In this document: piece after piece, positions 45,474 to 54,216 of the stretch
Position numbering within the stretch: the stretch's first letter is position 1
Layout: the number at the start of each line of letters is the position of its first letter
NCBI RefSeq assembly: GCF_001613085.1
Contig: NZ_BDBR01000010.1
Coordinates: 1 to 64,000, forward strand
DNA from: Nocardia salmonicida NBRC 13393
GTDB lineage: Bacteria > Actinomycetota > Actinomycetes > Mycobacteriales > Mycobacteriaceae
Length of the DNA: 64,000 nt
Direction of reading: 5' to 3'
Translations under genes and position numbers: made by a program
The notes under the pieces: generated by a model
The model's input: only the letters and a program-made list of their open reading frames with translations
What the model was told of the DNA's origin: nothing
Database searches by the model: none

Positions 45474-46079
45474 ATGGCACGTTATACAGGCCCCATCACC
45501 CGCAAGTCGCGTCGTCTGCGCGTCGACCTCGTCGGAGGCGACCAGGCGTTCGAGCGTCGTCCTTACCCGCCCGGCCAGCACGGCCGCGCGCGGATCAAGG
45601 AATCCGAGTACCTCATGCAGCTGCAGGAGAAGCAGAAGGCTCGCTTCTCGTACGGCGTCATGGAGAAGCAGTTCCGTCGTTACTACGAAGAGGCCAACCG
45701 CCTCAAGGGTAAGACCGGCGACAACCTGCTCCGTCTGCTCGAGGCTCGTCTGGACAACGTCGTGTACCGCGCCGGTCTGGCTCGTACCCGTCGTCAGGCC
45801 CGTCAGCTGGTCAGCCACGGTCACTTCATCGTCAACGGCGTGAACGTGAACGTCCCCAGCTTCCAGGTCTCCCAGTACGACATCATCGATGTCAAGGAGA
45901 AGTCGCTCCCGACGCTGCCGTTCCAGGTGGCTCGCGAGACCGTCGGCGACCGTCCGGTTCCCGGTTGGCTGCAGGTCGTCCCCGGCCGCCTGCGCATCCT
46001 GGTGCACCAGCTGCCCGAGCGCGCGCAGATCGATGTGCCGCTGCAGGAACAGCTCATCGTCGAGTACTACTCGAAGTAA
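45474..46079 (+). CDS. rpsD: Ribosomal protein uS4
   Basis: The 201-residue product is uS4: MARYTGPITRKSRRLRVDL, PPGQHGRAR, the S4 RNA-binding domain with RLDNVVYRAGLARTRRQARQ and VNGVNVNVPSFQV, and a conserved QLIVEYYSK end. It lacks the N-terminal cysteine cluster, as in the C-minus form common in actinomycetes. uS4 nucleates 30S assembly. The ribosome site is GGAAAGG. Confidence 0.98.
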   Translation: MARYTGPITRKSRRLRVDLVGGDQAFERRPYPPGQHGRARIKESEYLMQLQEKQKARFSYGVMEKQFRRYYEEANRLKGKTGDNLLRLLEARLDNVVYRAGLARTRRQARQLVSHGHFIVNGVNVNVPSFQVSQYDIIDVKEKSLPTLPFQVARETVGDRPVPGWLQVVPGRLRILVHQLPERAQIDVPLQEQLIVEYYSK

Positions 46080-46090
46080 GCGCTTTTGGT

Positions 46091-46115
46091 GGGGGCTGCT
46101 CACACAGCGGCCCCC
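46091..46115 (+). other. Hairpin between rpsD and rpoA
   Basis: GGGGGCTGCT and AGCGGCCCCC pair over ten positions (one G-T wobble) around a CACAC loop. No T-run follows, so partial termination, RNA stabilisation or a processing signal are all possible. Confidence 0.5.
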
Positions 46116-46170
46116 GCAATCACTGACGAGGCATCAAATAGCGGATGCCCTGAACAGGAAGTAGATCCTC

Positions 46171-47229
46171 ATGCTGATTTCCCAGCGTCCGACACTGACC
46201 GAAGAGGTTGTGGCGGAGAACCGCTCGAAGTTCACCATCGAACCCCTCGAGCCGGGCTTCGGTTACACCCTCGGCAACTCGCTGCGTCGTACCCTGCTGT
46301 CCTCCATCCCGGGGGCCGCGGTCACGAGCATCCGCATCGACGGCGTCCTGCACGAGTTCACCACCGTTCCCGGCGTGAAGGAAGATGTCACCGACATCAT
46401 CCTGAACCTCAAGGGTCTGGTCGTGTCCTCCGAAGAGGACGAGCCGGTCACCATGTACGTGCGTAAGCAGGGCCCGGGCACCGTCACCGCCGGTGACATC
46501 GTCCCGCCCGCCGGCGTCATCGTGCACAACCCGGACATGCACATCGCCACCCTGAACGACAAGGGCAAGCTCGAGATCGAGCTCGTCGTCGAGCGGGGTC
46601 GCGGTTACGTGCCCGCCGTGCAGAACAAGGCGACCGGCGCGGAAATCGGCCGGATCCCGGTGGATTCGATCTACTCCCCGGTGCTCAAGGTGACCTACAA
46701 GGTCGAGGCCACCCGTGTCGAGCAGCGCACCGACTTCGACCGTCTCATCCTCGACGTGGAGACCAAGAACTCCATCACGGCCCGGGACGCGCTCGCTTCG
46801 GCGGGTAAGACCCTGGTCGAGCTCTTCGGCCTGGCCCGTGAGCTCAACGTCGAAGCCGAGGGCATCGAGATCGGCCCCAGCCCGGCCGAGGCAGATCACA
46901 TCGCCTCGTTCGGTCTGCCGATCGAGGACCTGGACCTCACCGTCCGGTCCTACAACTGCCTCAAGCGCGAGGGTGTGCACACGGTGGGCGAGCTCGTTGC
47001 CCGCACCGAGTCGGACCTGCTCGACATCCGCAACTTCGGCCAGAAGTCCATCGACGAGGTGAAGGTCAAGCTGCACACGCTCGGCCTCTCGCTCAAGGAC
47101 AGCCCGGCGTCGTTCGACCCGTCCTCCGTGGTGGGTTACGACGCGAGCACCGGAACGTGGAGCGACAGCGGCACGTTCAGTGATACCGACGGCGGCGAGC
47201 AGGACTACGCCGAAACCGAACAGCTTTAA
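46171..47229 (+). CDS. rpoA: RNA polymerase alpha subunit
   Basis: The 352-residue product is a complete alpha subunit: an N-terminal dimerisation domain with [20 protein letters not shown] and [14 protein letters not shown], and a C-terminal domain from about residue 245 with [18 protein letters not shown] and [15 protein letters not shown], the DNA- and activator-contacting surface. A polar acidic tail of about 35 residues follows. The ATG start has AGGA 12 bases upstream. The gene sits between rpsD and rplQ as in all relatives. Confidence 0.98.
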   Translation: MLISQRPTLTEEVVAENRSKFTIEPLEPGFGYTLGNSLRRTLLSSIPGAAVTSIRIDGVLHEFTTVPGVKEDVTDIILNLKGLVVSSEEDEPVTMYVRKQGPGTVTAGDIVPPAGVIVHNPDMHIATLNDKGKLEIELVVERGRGYVPAVQNKATGAEIGRIPVDSIYSPVLKVTYKVEATRVEQRTDFDRLILDVETKNSITARDALASAGKTLVELFGLARELNVEAEGIEIGPSPAEADHIASFGLPIEDLDLTVRSYNCLKREGVHTVGELVARTESDLLDIRNFGQKSIDEVKVKLHTLGLSLKDSPASFDPSSVVGYDASTGTWSDSGTFSDTDGGEQDYAETEQL

Positions 47230-47250
47230 TACGCCCAGGAGAAACCCACA

Positions 47251-47766
47251 ATGCCCAAGCCCAAGAAGGGCCGCCGGTTCGGCGGCTCGGCGTCGCACCA
47301 GAAGGCGATTTTCGCCAACCTGGCCACGGCGCTTTTCGAGCACGGTCGGATCACGACCACCGAGGCCAAGGCCAAGGCGGTGCGTCCCTACGCCGAGAAG
47401 ATCATCACCAAGGCGAAGGCCGGCAGCCTTGCCGACCGTCGTGAGGTCATGAAGGACATCCGCAACAAGGACGTCGTCCACGTCCTGTTCGCCGACATCG
47501 GCCCCTCGTTCGAGGGTCGCGAGGGTGGCTACACGCGTATCACCAAGGCGCTGCCGCGCAAGGGTGACAACGCGCCGATGGCCATCATCGAGCTCGTCCG
47601 CGAGAAGACCGTGACCAACGAGGCCGATCGGGCTCGTCGTGTCGCCGCTTCGCAGAAGACCGAAGAGGCTCCGGCCGCTGAGGTCGTCGACGAGACCGTC
47701 GCCGACGAGACCGTGGCTGATGCCCCGGCCGCCGACGAGGCCACCGAGGACAAGAAGGACGCCTGA
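47251..47766 (+). CDS. rplQ: Ribosomal protein bL17 with acidic tail
   Basis: The first 120 residues are bL17: [40 protein letters not shown] and the [12 protein letters not shown] strand. The last 50 residues are an Ala/Glu/Asp/Val tail with repeated [12 protein letters not shown], an extension often seen in actinomycete bL17. The protein lies at the exit-tunnel side of the 50S subunit. The AGGAG ribosome site is clear. A terminator follows directly, closing the operon. Confidence 0.97.
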   Translation: MPKPKKGRRFGGSASHQKAIFANLATALFEHGRITTTEAKAKAVRPYAEKIITKAKAGSLADRREVMKDIRNKDVVHVLFADIGPSFEGREGGYTRITKALPRKGDNAPMAIIELVREKTVTNEADRARRVAASQKTEEAPAAEVVDETVADETVADAPAADEATEDKKDA

Positions 47767-47781
47767 TTCCCAGGAGTTCTG

Positions 47782-47824
47782 CCGAGCCCGTCACCCTTCG
47801 TGGGTGGCGGGCTCGGTTCTTTCT
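47782..47824 (+). terminator. Intrinsic terminator after rplQ
   Basis: CCGAGCCCG and CGGGCTCGG, with CACCC and GGGTG inside, form a stem interrupted by one T/G position around a TTCGT loop. A TTCTTTCT run follows. It lies between rplQ and truA, so truA is expressed by read-through or from its own start. Confidence 0.8.
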
Positions 47825-47847
47825 CTGCGCGAAATCAGGAGGATGGC

Positions 47848-48669
47848 ATGACTCGGGTGCGGCTCGGGATCAGTTACGATGGCACCGATTTCACCGGCTG
47901 GGCACGCCAGCCGGGGTTGCGCACGGTGCAGGGTGTGCTCGAGGAGTCGCTGTCGAAGGTGCTGCGTGAGCCGCTGCAGCTGACGGTCGCCGGGCGCACC
48001 GATGCTGGCGTGCACGCCGAGGGGCAGGTCGCGCACTTCGACACGGAGTCCGAATTCGACGCCGACAAGTTGCTGTACCGCATGGCCAAGTTCCTGCCCA
48101 AGGATGTGCGGATCACCGAAATCCGCACCGCTCCCGCCGAATTCGACGCCCGCTTCTCCGCGATGCGCCGCCACTACGCCTACCGGCTCACCACCGCCCC
48201 CTACGGCGCGCAGCCGTTGCAGGCGCGCGGTGTGGTGCCGTGCAAGCCCGGCGTCGACCTTGATGCCATGCGCGCCGCTTCACGAAACCTGTTGGGCCTG
48301 CACAACTTCGCCGCGTTCTGCCGCCGACGCGAGGGCGCCACCACCATCCGCGAACTCCAGCGTTTCGATTGGGAACGCGACGGCGACCTGCTCACCGCCT
48401 ACGTGAGCGCCGACGCCTTCTGCTGGTCGATGGTGCGCAGCCTCGTCGGCGCCGTCCTCGCGGTCGGTGAAGGCCGCCGCACCCCTGAATGGACCAAAAC
48501 CCTTCTCGCCGAAACCGAACGATCCAGCTCGGTCACAGTCGCCCCTGCTCACGGCCTGAGCCTCATCGCCGTCGACTACCCCGCCGACGCCGAGCTCGCC
48601 GCGCGCAACATCCAAACCCGGGAAACCAGAACGGTTCCGGTACCCGATGAAGGCTGCTGTGGCGACTGA
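47848..48669 (+). CDS. truA: tRNA pseudouridine(38-40) synthase
   Basis: The 273-residue product is Tru[20 protein letters not shown], the catalytic motif [16 protein letters not shown] with nucleophile D52, and later [12 protein letters not shown] and [19 protein letters not shown]. It converts uridines 38-40 of the tRNA anticodon stem-loop to pseudouridine. I chose the ATG at 47848, which has a perfect AGGAGG six bases ahead; the open frame reaches into the terminator upstream. Its place after rplQ is conserved in mycobacteria. Confidence 0.96.
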   Translation: MTRVRLGISYDGTDFTGWARQPGLRTVQGVLEESLSKVLREPLQLTVAGRTDAGVHAEGQVAHFDTESEFDADKLLYRMAKFLPKDVRITEIRTAPAEFDARFSAMRRHYAYRLTTAPYGAQPLQARGVVPCKPGVDLDAMRAASRNLLGLHNFAAFCRRREGATTIRELQRFDWERDGDLLTAYVSADAFCWSMVRSLVGAVLAVGEGRRTPEWTKTLLAETERSSSVTVAPAHGLSLIAVDYPADAELAARNIQTRETRTVPVPDEGCCGD

Positions 48670-48700
48670 TCCCTGTGTCGTGTCCGCGAATTTGTGACAC

Positions 48701-48728
48701 TCGACAATTCGAATGGTGATTCTATATC
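48701..48728 (+). promoter_or_regulatory. Candidate promoter ahead of the first AraC gene
   Basis: TCGACA at 48701, a 16-bp spacer and TATATC at 48723 resemble a housekeeping promoter. The 304-bp gap 48670-48973 is clearly less GC-rich than the genes around it and shows no convincing coding sequence, so a leader of about 240 bases is implied. Confidence 0.4.
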
Positions 48729-48973
48729 GTTTCGACGTGATGTCGACAGCCTGAGAATTGGGCAACTCCCTTGTGGCACTGCCGATTGCGGTGGGCCCGC
48801 GCACGTTGGCGGTGTGTTTTTCGGTGGCGATGCTAGGTTTCTCTCGAGTGTTGGTACGGCGATAGAAATAGGTGCGGACTATGGAAGCCTCCCCGGCCTC
48901 ATTCGATGAACGGGAAGCAGTCGTATCAGATGCCTGCGTCCCGATAGTCGCGGTGGAATAGCGGAATCCGACG

Positions 48974-49948
48974 ATGACAGCATTCGAGGGTTTTCCCGAG
49001 ATCTGCTCGACCGCGCAGATCGCGGCGTCGGATGCGTTCGAGCACTGGGAACAGTTGGTCACCCGCGCGCTCACCGAAGTGTCGATCTCACCCACCGTGC
49101 CGCGCCCGTTCGAGGGTCTAATCAGATCGGCCGACTTCGGAGATATCGCCGTTGGCACGGTGGTTGCCGACGGTCACGAATTGCGCCGGACGCGACGGCA
49201 TATTGCCAGAGCCGACGATTTTCATGTCATCGGTAGCGTCGTACTCGCCGGCCGCGCCCAGGTGGAGCACGCGGGAAATCGCGTCGAGCTGACGCCGGGC
49301 GCGATGATCTTCTACGACACCGCACAGCCGATTCGGTGGAGCTCCGAGGGCATGATCGAGGATCTCACCATTCGCGTGCCCCGCCAGCAGGTCGTCGACT
49401 ATCTGGGGGTTCGTGCCGACGTACTGCCTGCGGGGATGGTGATCGGAGACGGCGGCGTCGGGCCGATGCTGGCCAGGTTCTTCCGGCAGGTCGCCGAGTT
49501 GCACCGCGTCGATCCGGAATCCGCGGCAGTGCTCGCGAGTAGCGGGATCGACCTTCTCGGCGCCGCGGCCACGATCGCGTCGGGCGGGCAACCTGGCAGG
49601 GCCCAGATCGAGGCTGTGAACGGGCAGCAGGTGCTGGACTATCTGCGCGCCAACTTCACCGACCCCGGCTTGACAATCGAGCGGATCGCGGACGCGTGCG
49701 GGGTATCGCGGCGCACGCTCTACCGGGTGGTCGCGGAATTCGAGGGCGGGCTCGGGGGAGTGCTGCGCGGAATGCGCTTGGAGCGTGCACAGGTGTTGCT
49801 GGCGGCGCCCGATTTCCATTCGGTAGCGGCAGTGGCGACGGCGTCGGGATTCGCCACTGAGCGACAGTTCTATCGTGCGTTCCGGACGGCGACGGGCATG
49901 ACACCGGGCGAATACCGAGTAGTAGCTCGTTCCAGCACCCATTTCTGA
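48974..49948 (+). CDS. AraC-family transcription regulator (first of two)
   Basis: The 324-residue protein has an N-terminal AraC-type ligand domain (residues 20-170), containing VGTVVADGHELRRTRRHIAR and GNRVELTPGAMIFYDTAQP, and a C-terminal double helix-turn-helix (residues 220-315) with LTIERIADACGVSRRTLYRV and ATASGFATERQFYRAFRTATGMTPGEYR, the classical AraC signature. The layout matches the AraC-binding-like (AlkS/NphR) group. It is followed by a paralogue on the same strand after 248 bp and then by a nitrilase-like gene. Effector and targets are unknown; regulating the nitrilase-like gene is a guess from position. Confidence 0.88.
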   Translation: MTAFEGFPEICSTAQIAASDAFEHWEQLVTRALTEVSISPTVPRPFEGLIRSADFGDIAVGTVVADGHELRRTRRHIARADDFHVIGSVVLAGRAQVEHAGNRVELTPGAMIFYDTAQPIRWSSEGMIEDLTIRVPRQQVVDYLGVRADVLPAGMVIGDGGVGPMLARFFRQVAELHRVDPESAAVLASSGIDLLGAAATIASGGQPGRAQIEAVNGQQVLDYLRANFTDPGLTIERIADACGVSRRTLYRVVAEFEGGLGGVLRGMRLERAQVLLAAPDFHSVAAVATASGFATERQFYRAFRTATGMTPGEYRVVARSSTHF

Positions 49949-50196
49949 GGTTCCGAACCGCCCTGCGGCACATGGTGATGTGTCTCACATGGGGGTTTCA
50001 CTATGAAAGACTCGTCATGGATATTCGCTGGAATCGGCAGTGCTAGACGCCTTTTCGATGTTGGCGAATCATCCCATTCGGAAACATCAGATAGAAACTG
50101 AACGGTTGATCTGGCAGGCTCGGCGCTGGGCGAGCCCGATGACCGTGCGACGCCAGGTGTTTGCTGTTCGATTCGGATAGGAAGCGAGGTACTGCC

Positions 50197-51147
50197 ATGC
50201 AGTTCGCGCAGTCCCATGCCGGGGTTAGCGAATCGTTCGCCGAATGGGAGTCGCTGCTCTCGGAGAGTTACGTCCCGCTGCTGGTCGATCCGACCGGTGA
50301 GGACGCCTTCCACGGCCGAATCGAGCGCAGCAGCCAGCCAGGCTTCGAACTGTCGACGGTCAGCGCGAGCGCCCAGCGGATTCGCCGCACCCGGCGCGGA
50401 ATCGCGAAGACCGATGGCGAATTCCTCTTGGTCTCCATTCTGACCGAAGGCTCCGGGCTGCTCTACCAAGACGATCGAGTCGCGTTGGTGCGCCCCGGCG
50501 AGATGGTCTTCTACGACACCTCGCGTCCGTATCACTGGGATCTGCGCGGTTCGTGGGCGCAGGTCGTCGTACAGACACCGCTCGAGGTCCTGCGCCGACA
50601 ACTGGGTTCCGATTGTTTCCCGTTGCCGACCGCGGTGACGGTCACCGCCGACAGCGCGGGCGGGGTGGTCGCTGGCTTCTTTCGCGATTTGGCCCGCATT
50701 CAGCAGAGCGCCCCTGGTCACGCGGCCGTGCTGGCCGACAACGGGGTCAAACTGCTCGCGTCCGCGGTCCGACTGGCCTCGGGGGAAATCCCGTCGGGTG
50801 AGCCGGCGCAGGCATTGACCCGCGAGCAGGTACTCGCCTTCATGCGGGCCCGGTGCGCCGACCCGAGCCTGACGATCGACGACATAGCGCGTGCCTGTCT
50901 GGTGTCGCGCCGAACGCTGTATCGGCTGTTCGGTGATGTGGAAGACGGGCTCAGTGCCGTGCTGCGGCGCATGCGGGTGGAATGCGCGCGCACACTGCTG
51001 GTTCGCCACCCCAACCGGGCGACGGCGACCGTCGCGATCGCGTCCGGTTTCGCCTCCGAACGCCACTTCTTCCGTGCCTTCCGGTTGGAGACGGGGATGA
51101 CTCCCGGCGAATTTCGCATGATCGCGTCGAGTGCGCTGTCCGTCTGA
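50197..51147 (+). CDS. AraC-family transcription regulator (second of two)
   Basis: The 316-residue protein is a paralogue of the product at 48974: the same positions carry GSGLLYQDDRVALVRPGEMV followed by FYDTSRPYHW, and the C-terminal pair of helix-turn-helix motifs reads LTIDDIARACLVSRRTLYRL and IASGFASERHFFRAFRLETG then MTPGEF. I used the ATG at 50197, preceded by GCGAGG; the open frame starts 12 codons earlier without a good site. Regulators of this type often control nitrile or amide catabolism, and a nitrilase-fold gene follows, but that link is inference. Confidence 0.87.
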   Translation: MQFAQSHAGVSESFAEWESLLSESYVPLLVDPTGEDAFHGRIERSSQPGFELSTVSASAQRIRRTRRGIAKTDGEFLLVSILTEGSGLLYQDDRVALVRPGEMVFYDTSRPYHWDLRGSWAQVVVQTPLEVLRRQLGSDCFPLPTAVTVTADSAGGVVAGFFRDLARIQQSAPGHAAVLADNGVKLLASAVRLASGEIPSGEPAQALTREQVLAFMRARCADPSLTIDDIARACLVSRRTLYRLFGDVEDGLSAVLRRMRVECARTLLVRHPNRATATVAIASGFASERHFFRAFRLETGMTPGEFRMIASSALSV

Positions 51148-51194
51148 TCAACCGTATTACCGCATGTCCGGCAGCGGCTGAATTCGATCTGCCT

Positions 51195-51224
51195 ACACCG
51201 AAAGAATGGTCGACACTTCGGTGT
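51195..51224. promoter_or_regulatory. Inverted repeat after the second AraC gene
   Basis: ACACCGAA (51195) and TTCGGTGT (51217) form a perfect 8-bp inverted repeat with a 14-base spacer in the 254-bp gap before the nitrilase-like gene. No T-run follows. It may be an operator or a weak hairpin. Confidence 0.35.
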
Positions 51225-51356
51225 CCTCGGCATGGCTCATTTACGGCTACGATGGCTTCCGTTCGACCGAGTGCATCGACAGCAATCAAAGAATTGGCAC
51301 GGAGGGTCAGTCGACTGGCACGGGATGACAGTTTGTGCGGCGCCATTCTGCGAGAG

Positions 51357-51378
51357 AGTGAATTGAACACTCTTCACT
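51357..51378. promoter_or_regulatory. Inverted repeat just before the nitrilase-like gene
   Basis: AGTGAA (51357) and TTCACT (51373) form a perfect 6-bp inverted repeat with a 10-base spacer, 23 bases before the ATG at 51402. The position fits a site for one of the upstream AraC proteins, or a leader hairpin. Confidence 0.35.
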
Positions 51379-51401
51379 GGGTTGAGCGACAAGGGGGCAC
51401 G

Positions 51402-52352
51402 ATGAGTCGGATACGTGTGGCAGCGGTGCAAGCCGAGCCGAAGTGGTTGAATTTGTCCGCCGGAGTCGAACAAACAATCGAATACATCGAGATGGCTGAA
51501 CGCGGCGGTGCGCAACTAATCGCTTTCCCGGAGACCTTCCTGCCCGGATTCCCGTGGTGGATGTGGCTCAATTCGGTGGATTGGGGTGAGGAATTCCTGG
51601 CCAGGTACCTGGCCAACGCGGTGACCGCCGACGGCCCTGAACTGCGCGCCATCGCGTACGCGGCCCGCCGCACCGGCGTTCACGTCTCGATCGGCTTCGC
51701 CGAGCGGGACGGACGCGAGGTCTTCATGTCCCAAGCGCTGATCGATGCCGACGGCATCATCGCCGTCGCTCGCAAGGCCGAACCGACGGGGCTCGAACGC
51801 ACTGTCTTCAGCGGCTCTCCAGGCGGGAGGCCACTGGTCCGTGACACTGTGCACGGCCGGATCGGGGTGCTCGGCGGAGCCGATCATCTTCGTGCCGACC
51901 TGCGCGGACAGCTGCACGATCAGCGCGAACAGATCCACGTCTCGGCGTGGTCGGGCTTCACCGTGTACTACGGCGAGGGCAAGGAATGGGGGCCCGACCT
52001 CAATACGGCGGCCAGCGTCCGCTACGCGATGGATGGGTCCACCTACGTCATCGCGCCCGTCGCGGTCGTGCCCGTGGCCGGCTGGGAGGTCGTCGACGCG
52101 CGCACGCCCGAGCGGCGTCTGCTCCGTGGCGGTGGCGGGGTCTCGCGGATCTTCGGACCCGGTGGGCTCGAACTCGCCGCGCCGCTGGCCGAAGGAGAGG
52201 AGGGACTGCTCTACGCCGAGTTGGATCTCAGTCGTAGTTTGCGCACGGCCACAGCGGCTGTGCCGCGCGCTGAGCGCTCGCAGCCTCTCCGGGTGTCGAG
52301 CGGTCGGATCGTTCGGCGTGAGCCGGTGCGGGTCCAGCCTGCGCGGGCATAG
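51402..52352 (+). CDS. Nitrilase-superfamily protein lacking the catalytic cysteine
   Basis: The 316-residue protein aligns by eye with aliphatic nitrilases: RVAAVQAEPKWLNLSAGVEQ, the glutamate motif AFPETFLPGFPWWMW (E44), the lysine motif ARKAEPTGLERTVFSG (K125), and later EQIHVSAW and RYAMDGSTYVIAP. In nitrilases the nucleophile lies 34 residues after the lysine in L-N-C-W-E-H. Here that site reads L-G-G-A-D-H, with G159 in the cysteine position. The whole protein contains no cysteine. Classical nitrile hydrolysis is therefore unlikely; a binding, regulatory or different catalytic role must be considered. ATG start at 51402 with GGGGG upstream; in-frame codons further upstream lack family similarity. 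It follows two AraC genes and converges on the HerA-like gene. Confidence 0.8.
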   Translation: MSRIRVAAVQAEPKWLNLSAGVEQTIEYIEMAERGGAQLIAFPETFLPGFPWWMWLNSVDWGEEFLARYLANAVTADGPELRAIAYAARRTGVHVSIGFAERDGREVFMSQALIDADGIIAVARKAEPTGLERTVFSGSPGGRPLVRDTVHGRIGVLGGADHLRADLRGQLHDQREQIHVSAWSGFTVYYGEGKEWGPDLNTAASVRYAMDGSTYVIAPVAVVPVAGWEVVDARTPERRLLRGGGGVSRIFGPGGLELAAPLAEGEEGLLYAELDLSRSLRTATAAVPRAERSQPLRVSSGRIVRREPVRVQPARA

Positions 52353-52371
52353 ATACCTACCTGGCCGGTGC

Positions 52372-53748
52372 TCAACGCAATGGCACCGACACATCGGCGC
52401 CCGCCTCACGGGTCAGCCGCTTGTTCACCTTGGCCAGGGTGGGCGTCGGGACGAATCCGCCCGCCAGCAACGCCTCACCCTGTCGGAACCAGGGCGCCTG
52501 GGCGAGCAGGTCGCTCGGCGCGTAGCCGAAGTAGGTGCCGAGCTCGGCGAGGTCGGCCGGTGACGTCATCTTCATCAGGGCGAGGTTGTCGCACTGGGAG
52601 ATGATGCCCGGGTGCACCTTCGACGGGCGTTGCGTCGAGAGCAGGAGCCACAGACCGAATTTACGGCCCTCGGCGGCGATCTGGATCAATCGTTCGCGCA
52701 CCGCGACGGCTACCGGCGAATCGAGCCCGGGTGAGGCGAGGTTGTGCGCCTCGTCGATCACCAGCAGGACCGGACGCCGTTCCTCGCGCCGTGCCCACAG
52801 ATCGTCCAGCACCGACAGGGCGACGACGAGTTGCTGTGCGGGCGTGGAGAATCCGCCGAGATCGAGGACCGCCACATCAGGACGTTCGGCGACGATGTCG
52901 GTGACCGCCCGATCGGTTCCGGCCCACACCTCCCAGTCGAGCAACCCCAGATTCTCCACGCGCATCGCGAGGCGGCGGCGAGCCGGGGTGTCGACGGCGC
53001 GCAGGCGGACCAGAACCTCGTGGAGCTCGCCGACCAGCATTGCCGACAGATGGATCAGCTCGTTGAACTCTTCCCGATCCGCCACCGGATCCAGCTGCAG
53101 CACAGCCGCTTTCGAGGTCAGCGTCATGTCGATGAACCTCGCACGCAGGCGACCGGGCGGGTCGCCCTTCGGTCGGAGCACGCGGATATCGCGTTCGCGC
53201 AAAGCGTCGGCGGTCGGGCCGGTGGCGCCGGGAACCACCTCGCCGATCCGCACGAAATCGGAGTTCGGATCGAAGACGACGATCGGTAGCGCGGTATGGG
53301 CGATCAGCTGTTCGAGGACGACGCCGAGCGCGTAGGTCTTGCCCGAGCCGCTCTGGCCGCACCAGAAGGTGTGTCGGTTGAAGCGGGTCGGGAGCAGGCG
53401 GGCCGGACCGCCGGGCGCCGACAGACTCACCCCCACCTCGAGTTCGGCGCCGGTGGTGTGGTGGAGCGCGGCGACGGTGTCGCGATCGGCCGCGCTGACC
53501 GCACCGCCGTCGAAGGCGTGACTTGCCCTGGTGTCGACACCGTCGTCGGTGAGCTCGCCGATCAATCGGCCACGCAACCCGATGGGCGCTGTCGCCGTCC
53601 GTTCCTCGACCAGCGCGAGCTGCCTACGCCCCCCGCAGCTGACCACGATCAGGGATCCGGCGGGAAAGGGGCTGGCCGCGGCGTCGTCGACGATGAACGA
53701 GCGGCCGTCTTCCGATCGCGCGGACACCACGGCGGAATCGACAGACAT
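52372..53748 (-). CDS. HerA/DUF87-type P-loop ATPase
   Basis: The 458-residue protein begins with a small beta-barrel (HAS-barrel-like, residues 25-110) and continues with a DUF87/HerA ATPase: Walker A GQSGSGKT (131-138), FDPNSDFVRIGE, Walker B LLVIDEAHN and the sensor-like LLLSTQRPSKVHPGIISQCDN. HerA-type hexamers pump or unwind DNA, usually with a nuclease such as NurA; no nuclease gene is next to it here. I used the ATG at 53748, eight bases after GGGAGG. It lies 74 bp after csoR on the same strand and may be co-transcribed with it. Its role is not known. Confidence 0.75.
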   Translation of the reverse strand: MSVDSAVVSARSEDGRSFIVDDAAASPFPAGSLIVVSCGGRRQLALVEERTATAPIGLRGRLIGELTDDGVDTRASHAFDGGAVSAADRDTVAALHHTTGAELEVGVSLSAPGGPARLLPTRFNRHTFWCGQSGSGKTYALGVVLEQLIAHTALPIVVFDPNSDFVRIGEVVPGATGPTADALRERDIRVLRPKGDPPGRLRARFIDMTLTSKAAVLQLDPVADREEFNELIHLSAMLVGELHEVLVRLRAVDTPARRRLAMRVENLGLLDWEVWAGTDRAVTDIVAERPDVAVLDLGGFSTPAQQLVVALSVLDDLWARREERRPVLLVIDEAHNLASPGLDSPVAVAVRERLIQIAAEGRKFGLWLLLSTQRPSKVHPGIISQCDNLALMKMTSPADLAELGTYFGYAPSDLLAQAPWFRQGEALLAGGFVPTPTLAKVNKRLTREAGADVSVPLR

Positions 53749-53822
53749 GGACGTGTCCTCCCGGTGGCGAATCGACGAGCATCCTGCTGGCAACACTCAG
53801 TAGAACACGTCAACGGGGTCGA

Positions 53823-54158
53823 TCAGGACCTGACCAGCCGGGCGATCGCGTCGGTAGCCTCTTTGATCTTGGCTTCGGCCTCGGGCCCACCGGCAACCGC
53901 CGCATCGACGACGCAGTGCGAGATGTGGTCCTCCAGCAGCCCCATCGCAACCGCCTGCAGCGCCTTGGTCATGGCGGAGACCTGGGTGAGGATGTCGATG
54001 CAGTACTTTTCCTCTTCGACCATCCGCTGCAGTCCGCGCGATTGGCCCTCGATGCGGCGCAGTCGCTTGAGGTAGTCGTCCTTGGCGGTGATGTAGCCGT
54101 GGCCCGCGTGGCCCGCGTGTTCGTCGCCGGTCGCGGTGTCGGGGGTGGGTGATGTCAC
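53823..54158 (-). CDS. csoR: CsoR-family copper-sensing repressor
   Basis: The 111-residue protein has the CsoR core: YLKRLRRIEGQSRGLQRMV, then C53, and EDHISHC giving H78 and C82. The spacing of 25 and 4 residues between these ligands equals that of the copper(I) site in M. tuberculosis CsoR (C36, H61, C65). A His-rich N-terminus (HAGHAGHG) may add metal affinity. Apo-CsoR represses and copper releases it from DNA. GTG start with GAGGAG upstream. A CsoR-type operator lies about 45 bp upstream, consistent with autorepression. No copper pump or chaperone gene is adjacent, which is unusual. Confidence 0.88.
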   Translation of the reverse strand: MTSPTPDTATGDEHAGHAGHGYITAKDDYLKRLRRIEGQSRGLQRMVEEEKYCIDILTQVSAMTKALQAVAMGLLEDHISHCVVDAAVAGGPEAEAKIKEATDAIARLVRS

Positions 54159-54201
54159 CGAAGGTCTCCTCGCCTGCCTGGTAGCTCGCGTGGCGAACTA
54201 A

Positions 54202-54216
54202 TACCCCCCTAGGGTA
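54202..54216. promoter_or_regulatory. CsoR-type operator
   Basis: TACCC-CCCTA-GGGTA with a CCCTAGGG core matches the pattern of known CsoR sites (TACCC...GGGTA). It lies between csoR and the divergent phosphorylase gene and touches TATTAG on the minus strand, a possible csoR -10. Confidence 0.65.

Noticed and set aside
44481..46103. A 540-codon minus-strand frame across rpsM, rpsK and rpsD
   Set aside because: The plus strand encodes three unmistakable ribosomal proteins; the antisense frame is an artefact of codon bias.
49996..50008. TTTCA-CTA-TGAAA palindrome between the two AraC genes as an operator
   Set aside because: It is only five bases per arm in an AT-richer gap and has no second copy near the other genes, so chance is a sufficient explanation.
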